Source of the DNA: Tetmemena sp. SeJ-2015
Taxonomy: Eukaryota; Ciliophora; Spirotrichea; Sporadotrichida; Oxytrichidae
NCBI GenBank assembly: GCA_027382625.1
Contig: JAJKFJ010020768.1
Span: forward strand, 1 to 64,000
Direction of reading: 5' to 3'
Length of the DNA: 64,000 nt
Shown: positions 60,352-64,000 of the stretch, one piece after another
Position numbering within the stretch: position 1 is the stretch's first letter
How the letters are laid out: each line of letters starts with the position of its first letter
Position numbers and translations under genes: made by a program
Notes under the pieces: model-generated
The model's input: only the letters and a program-made list of their open reading frames with translations
Databases searched by the model: none
What the model was told of the DNA's origin: nothing

Positions 60352-62584
60352 ATCAAATTGCAAGTTAATACCTGTGCGGTTGTTTAAATTAAGGACCAAA
60401 AATGGAGAACATGGACATGATCTACAGTGAGGATCAGGAGAGTATGACCTAGACAGAGAAATAACTTTTCGATGAAGATTCAAGCCAAACCAATGGGGCC
60501 ACGTACCGCAAGCACATGCTTAGCCGAGGCCTTCAGGCCCAGGTACAGATCGAGTTGGTGTTGGGGGACCTGAAAACATGGAATACCGTGATGGCGGACA
60601 AGTTCAGAGAGTGGGATGTCATCTTCCGAAAGATACTGGCAGAGATGCAGAGGACTACATCCGAAGGAGAAATGTTCTACGTAAGTGCAAAAATGGGCCA
60701 CAGAGCCGAGGAGAGTGGAGCCCTCCACAAAGTGGAAAGAGGACTGCGAAGGAGCGCAAGGAGGACGGAGAGACTATTGGCACTGAAAGAGAAGATGGCG
60801 GGAACCGCCGGGCAGGGGTCTGGGGAGAAATTTCAGCAGCATTTTTCCTCCCCAAAACCCCAGAGTGATAAGTTGAAGAGGGAGAGAAACTATAATCAAA
60901 TTGCAAGTTAATACCTGTGCAAGAACACCTCATCAAACAAGAAGAATATCACTCAATACCACAGGCCAGGAAGTGATGAGCAGACTGGGGGCCTGACCAA
61001 GAGTGCGAACAACATTGCCCAGAGCAAGATGTCGGACGTTGTCAGTGAGAGGCGGGAGAGAGCCCGCAGGTAGAGGCAGAGAGAGGGATAGGTTCAGGGA
61101 TAAGTGGTATGCTCTACAGAGAGAGTATGAAGAGTAGAGAGCCAAAACGGCGGCATCAGAAACACTATAGGAAGGGTAGTGAGAGAGGTGAAGAGCATGA
61201 ATGCTCAGCACAAGCCACACCAAGATAGCCTAAGAACCGCGCCCTACAGAGGATGTAAAGCTCGAGAGGGCGATGGAGGGTGAACAGTTGTAGACAGTCA
61301 CCACAAAGGATGGCCACACACCAAGTGTGGATGCACAGCTAGCAGCGAAGAGGAGGACGAAGTTCACGCAGGCTCAGTTGAATCCATGGCAACAATAACA
61401 GAGTCAGAGATGAGGATGGCTGAGGCCCAAAGGAACCAGTGACTAAGGAGAGGGGGGAAAAGGGGCGCCTTGGAAAAAGGGGGCGAAGAAGGATATAACC
61501 CGGACGGGCCCGGCGAGGCAAGTTCAGATTCTCGGCGGAGACAGCGGGGATGACAACCCCACTAAGGATTAATCAGTAACCCAACACACCCAGCACGCGG
61601 GCCACTGAAGGGGGACTCACCACCACGCAAGCCACACACGTCAAAAGGAATGAGACAGCGCTCCCAGCGAGGAAGGAAGTCACAGCGATCAAGAGATCGA
61701 AGATCTCTGGCAAGACGTCTAAGAGTTGGCCATCCAGTTCTTGGAAAATCACGATGACTCCGGATCGGACTTTTTCTTTAATCTGGAAGAAGAAGAAGAA
61801 GAAAAAAATCAGAGAAAACCCAGACTATGTAGATTGGAGGGACCAGTGGGAGGAAGGAGCTGAGGAGATCAGTGCAATCCAGGGATATGGAGGGCAGAAG
61901 CCGCCGGAAAACTACACTGATGAAGGGTTGGATGACAGCTTGAAGAGATTCCAGGAGGAGGAGGAGAGGTACAAGAGGTGGAAGGCCGAGCAGCTACAAA
62001 CAGCACAGATCGAGGAGGAAGAAGTACCAAGCCAAGAGCGTGTATAGATCGGATGATGAAGAGGAGTGGCTCCGTTAGGGCGGAAGAAGACCATATCATT
62101 ACCAGCAGCAGTACCATCATCACTACCTGGACGACCATGACCAAGACATGGGACACACTGGTAGCAGACAACAGGACAGGGCATGAAGCCTGACTTCTAT
62201 CAGAGAGCGAACGCATAGACACCACCCAGAGGAGGAAACCAGAGCAAGGCACACTCCAGTCTGCCTATCGGCCAGAGAGACAGAGCAAAGATAGAACAGG
62301 AACCCTTTCCAGCAGGACTACAAACTGAAGGTCACATCGCGCCACAATGACTACAACTGAAGAAGGTAGGAGAGGCACCGGAGGTAGACAGGAGAGATGA
62401 ACAGGAATGAGAAAGATAGTGCGAACCGATACAGTACGACTGTCACCGAGGACAATAGACACTGTGGATGCAGCCCGGCTGTTACCAATGAACACTGTAT
62501 ATACTGCAAGAGATGTGCCGATTGCTTTAAATTCGTATTTGTCTTATTCGACTTTTAAATCTGAAATCTGAGGCCTCCTACAAA
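60338..62584. mobile_element. GC-richer insert bounded by 14-bp direct repeat
   Basis: AGGCCTCCTACAAA occurs at 60338-60351 and 62571-62584. The DNA between is visibly GC-richer than all flanking sequence and carries its own protein-coding frames. A 27-bp direct repeat (60351-60377 and 60894-60920) lies inside. No terminal inverted repeats, transposase motif or telomere-like ends were seen. It may be a long IES, a germline-limited gene, or a mobile element of unknown class. Confidence 0.55.
60402..61130 (+). CDS. 243-codon open frame in the GC-richer insert
   Basis: ATG 60402 (MENMDMIYSEDQESMTQTEK) to TGA 61128. Gln at several TAG/TAA codons; helical, charged segments QIELVLGDLKTWNTVMADKF, WDVIFRKILAEMQRTTSEGE and RGLRRSARRTERLLALKEKM, then SDEQTGGLTKSANNIAQSKM. 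No domain recognised. Downstream, other frames continue with similar composition: DWRDQWEEGAEEISAIQGYG at 61831-61890, a His/Gln/Asp-rich run near 62090-62190, and a Cys-rich end at 62459-62528. One larger gene broken by IESs or frameshifts is therefore likely. Confidence 0.5.
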
Positions 62585-62860
62585 GAAGTTGTAAGGATCT
62601 AAGTTGCTTAGAATTTTAAGCTTAATCGAATGGTAAAAATTTAAACCAAAAGCTCCCACTTCAACTGCCTAGGATTTTAAAATTACTTAATTTATTTAAT
62701 TTTTAATTATCTTTTTATTAAATTCCAGCTATAATTATATAAATAAAAGGTTTACAGCAATTCCGATATACTGGGTCTAAATTTACAACTACGAACTGCA
62801 GCTTCCCTTCCCTTAATACTCACACATAATTTAAATATACTCAATCAAAATTAAATAAAG

Positions 62861-63306
62861 ATGAATACTGGAAAGAACAAGTAACTCCAGTTTTTGTGTG
62901 CGCCTTTCCTCTTCTCTTTATTTTCCTTGAATTCACCATGGACGCCATCCAACCTGATAATTAACTATATGAATAGTACAATTAAGAACTTATGAAATAA
63001 AGCAACATATAATTTATAATGATATCAGCAACTGGTATTATTCAACTATTCCAATCGGAATATACTTGCTGATTGATCTTATCCGCACTAAAGTAACTGG
63101 AGTTGCACTGGTCAGTGGACTCGCATTTAATTCAATTGAGAATTATTTTAGTAAATTATATGGCATGGAATGACTTGGAGTCTCTTATGCTGGCGACTCT
63201 GCTAGTGTGCTACTAAATCTTTATCTTCTACGTCTTCTGCTACATATCTGCCAATAAGACCATATCAGGCGCCTCAAGAGTTATAACTATCCAACTATCC
63301 CAATGA
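62861..63306 (+). CDS. Small multi-span membrane protein
   Basis: Removing two IESs (79 and 40 bp) leaves exactly 109 codons, ATG 62861 to TGA 63304. The protein starts MNTGKNKQLQFLCAPFLFSL and has about three hydrophobic stretches (QFLCAPFLFSLFSL; STIPIGIYLLIDLI; LMLATLLVCYQIFIFYVFCY) separated by short loops (RTKVTGVALVSGLAWNDLES) and a short Ser/Thr tail. No family recognised. The clean frame closure supports both IES calls and the start. Confidence 0.78.
62950..63032. other. IES, pointer CAAC, 79 bp excised
   Basis: CAAC repeats at 62950 and 63029. Excision gives SPWTPSNWYYSTIPIGIYLL. Confidence 0.88.
63123..63166. other. IES, pointer GCAT, 40 bp excised
   Basis: GCAT repeats at 63123 and 63163. 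Excision gives ALVSGLAWNDLESLMLA. Confidence 0.88.
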
Positions 63307-63346
63307 TTACTACTATGTTATCATTCTTTATTAACCATTTAGTTTT

Positions 63347-64000
63347 ATGATTTCACCTCAAACTAGAACAGAGATATAATCTATAAATATCCTTTAATTG
63401 TTATTAGGGCTGAATCAAAATTACTAAAATAATGCGGTCCAGTAGCATCAGCCTATGAATTAACAAAGTCAGTCGGTTCTGCAACCTGCTCCAACTAATC
63501 TAAACGTAGACTAGACCTTCTTCAACGGAAATTATTATCATTACAAAAATTTAAAAGTATCATATTCAATTAAATGGGACTACTAGGCCAATGACGACTG
63601 CTTCTCGACCCTTCACTCAGTCTGGCAATAAAGAATAGAAAGCTCAGTATTTAGAAGAACTCAAACGCTAGATAGAAGAGAAAGAGTTTAATAAGGAAAT
63701 TCAAAAGAGCCAAAGGAAGGCGAAGGACAGTTATGAGGAGAACTTTATTTTAAAAGTGGTTTATATTTTCTATTGATAGAGTGAAACTTCCTATCTGGAT
63801 TTGGAAAGTAAGTGATTTGCAGTCCTTTATTCAGTTTAGAGGAGGAGGTGGTGCTCCATTGAAAGATCAAAATGGATAAATGATCACAACAAGAACTCCT
63901 CATTAAAATAAGCATTTTGAGAGAAACCCCCAACAAGTAAAGGGAATTCTAAAGAAGTAAGATGAAAAATTCGACTACTACAGAAGCGAGGCTTAGTCAA
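63347..64000 (+). CDS. Gln-rich/coiled-coil protein, 3' end outside window
   Basis: ATG 63347 (MISPQTRTEIQSINILQLLL). Then VQQHQPMNQQSQSVLQPAPT, across one IES NGNGTTRPMTTASRPFTQSG, a helix KAQYLEELKRQIEEKEFNKE, and after a further interruption (about 63755-63830) FRGGGGAPLKDQNGQMITTR with ERNPQQVKGILKKQDEKFDY. The order 'LEELKxQIEEK' then 'RGGGGAPLKDxxG' resembles a motif pair of centrosomal/ciliary coiled-coil proteins (CSPP1/CCDC66-like). I consider this suggestive only. Truncated by the window edge. Confidence 0.6.
63529..63575. other. IES, pointer AAAT, 43 bp excised
   Basis: AAAT repeats at 63529 and 63572. Excision gives QTFFNGNGTTRPMTTASR in frame. Confidence 0.9.

Noticed and set aside
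61869..62252. Minus-strand open frames in the GC-richer insert
   Set aside because: Under a TGA-only code and higher GC, open frames on both strands are expected by chance; the plus strand has charged helical composition and Q at TAG/TAA, so it was preferred.
1..64000. Pseudogenes from many frameshifts and stops
   Set aside because: The stops TAA/TAG fall at glutamine positions and the frameshifts disappear on pointer-guided excision; several genes close exactly to whole codons.
1..64000. Macronuclear chromosome of Tetrahymena or Paramecium
   Set aside because: They share the TAA/TAG = Q code, but the numerous 22-79 bp pointer-flanked non-GT/AG interruptions in coding sequence, with variable pointers rather than only TA, fit a spirotrich germline better.
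1..64000. tRNA, rRNA or CRISPR features
   Set aside because: No cloverleaf-like box A/B pairs, rRNA core motifs or spaced repeat arrays were recognised by eye; a tRNA scan would be needed to exclude a single tRNA gene.

Overview
The window reads as germline (micronuclear) DNA of a spirotrich, hypotrich-like ciliate such as Oxytricha, Stylonychia or a relative. Two observations support this. First, conserved proteins read through TAA and TAG as glutamine and stop only at TGA, for example a helicase motif I read as AKTGQGKT with Q encoded by TAG. Second, nearly every recognisable gene is cut by short AT-rich, mostly non-GT/AG segments flanked by 3-10 bp direct repeats. Removing each segment with one repeat copy restores the reading frame exactly, usually inside a conserved motif. 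These are internal eliminated sequences (IESs) with pointers. I resolved 24 of them by hand, excising 22-79 bp. Three genes close to whole codons: the DEAD-box gene (2897 bp minus six IESs = 886 codons), the Rab gene (915 bp minus two introns and one IES = 252 codons) and a small membrane-protein gene (446 bp minus two IESs = 109 codons). The species cannot be determined from sequence alone.

Layout. 0-16.8 kb: EF-hand protein (+), CDPK-like kinase (-), one or two Q/N/S-rich genes (-), SCP/NIF-type phosphatase (-), a 3 kb gene-poor stretch, then a 431-codon open frame containing a near-perfect 262-bp inverted repeat. 17-24.4 kb: a degenerate homopolymer block (probable assembly artefact), a coiled-coil gene (-) and, divergently, a DDX24/MAK5-type RNA helicase (+). 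24.5-30.5 kb: an IES-free MORN-repeat radial-spoke-like gene, a large Q-rich gene with a JHY-like tail, and a multipass membrane protein (all -). 30.5-40.6 kb: two related major-facilitator transporters (-) around a coiled-coil gene (+), and a small membrane protein (-). 41-46.6 kb: a PX-domain protein and an Ap4A phosphorylase-like enzyme (both +). 46.8-50.4 kb: Rab GTPase and WD40-like protein (-). 51-57.5 kb: an unrecognised helical protein (+) convergent with a Rav1/DMX-like gene (-). 57.7-64 kb: several small genes, a GC-richer insert bounded by a 14-bp direct repeat, and a coiled-coil gene running off the right edge.

The named genes are ordinary eukaryotic functions (signalling, ribosome biogenesis, cilium structure, membrane traffic, transport). 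They show no operon-like logic. What unites the window is the germline interruption pattern. Boundaries of genes with unresolved IESs or introns are approximate, and translations always assume TAA/TAG = Q and TGA = stop.
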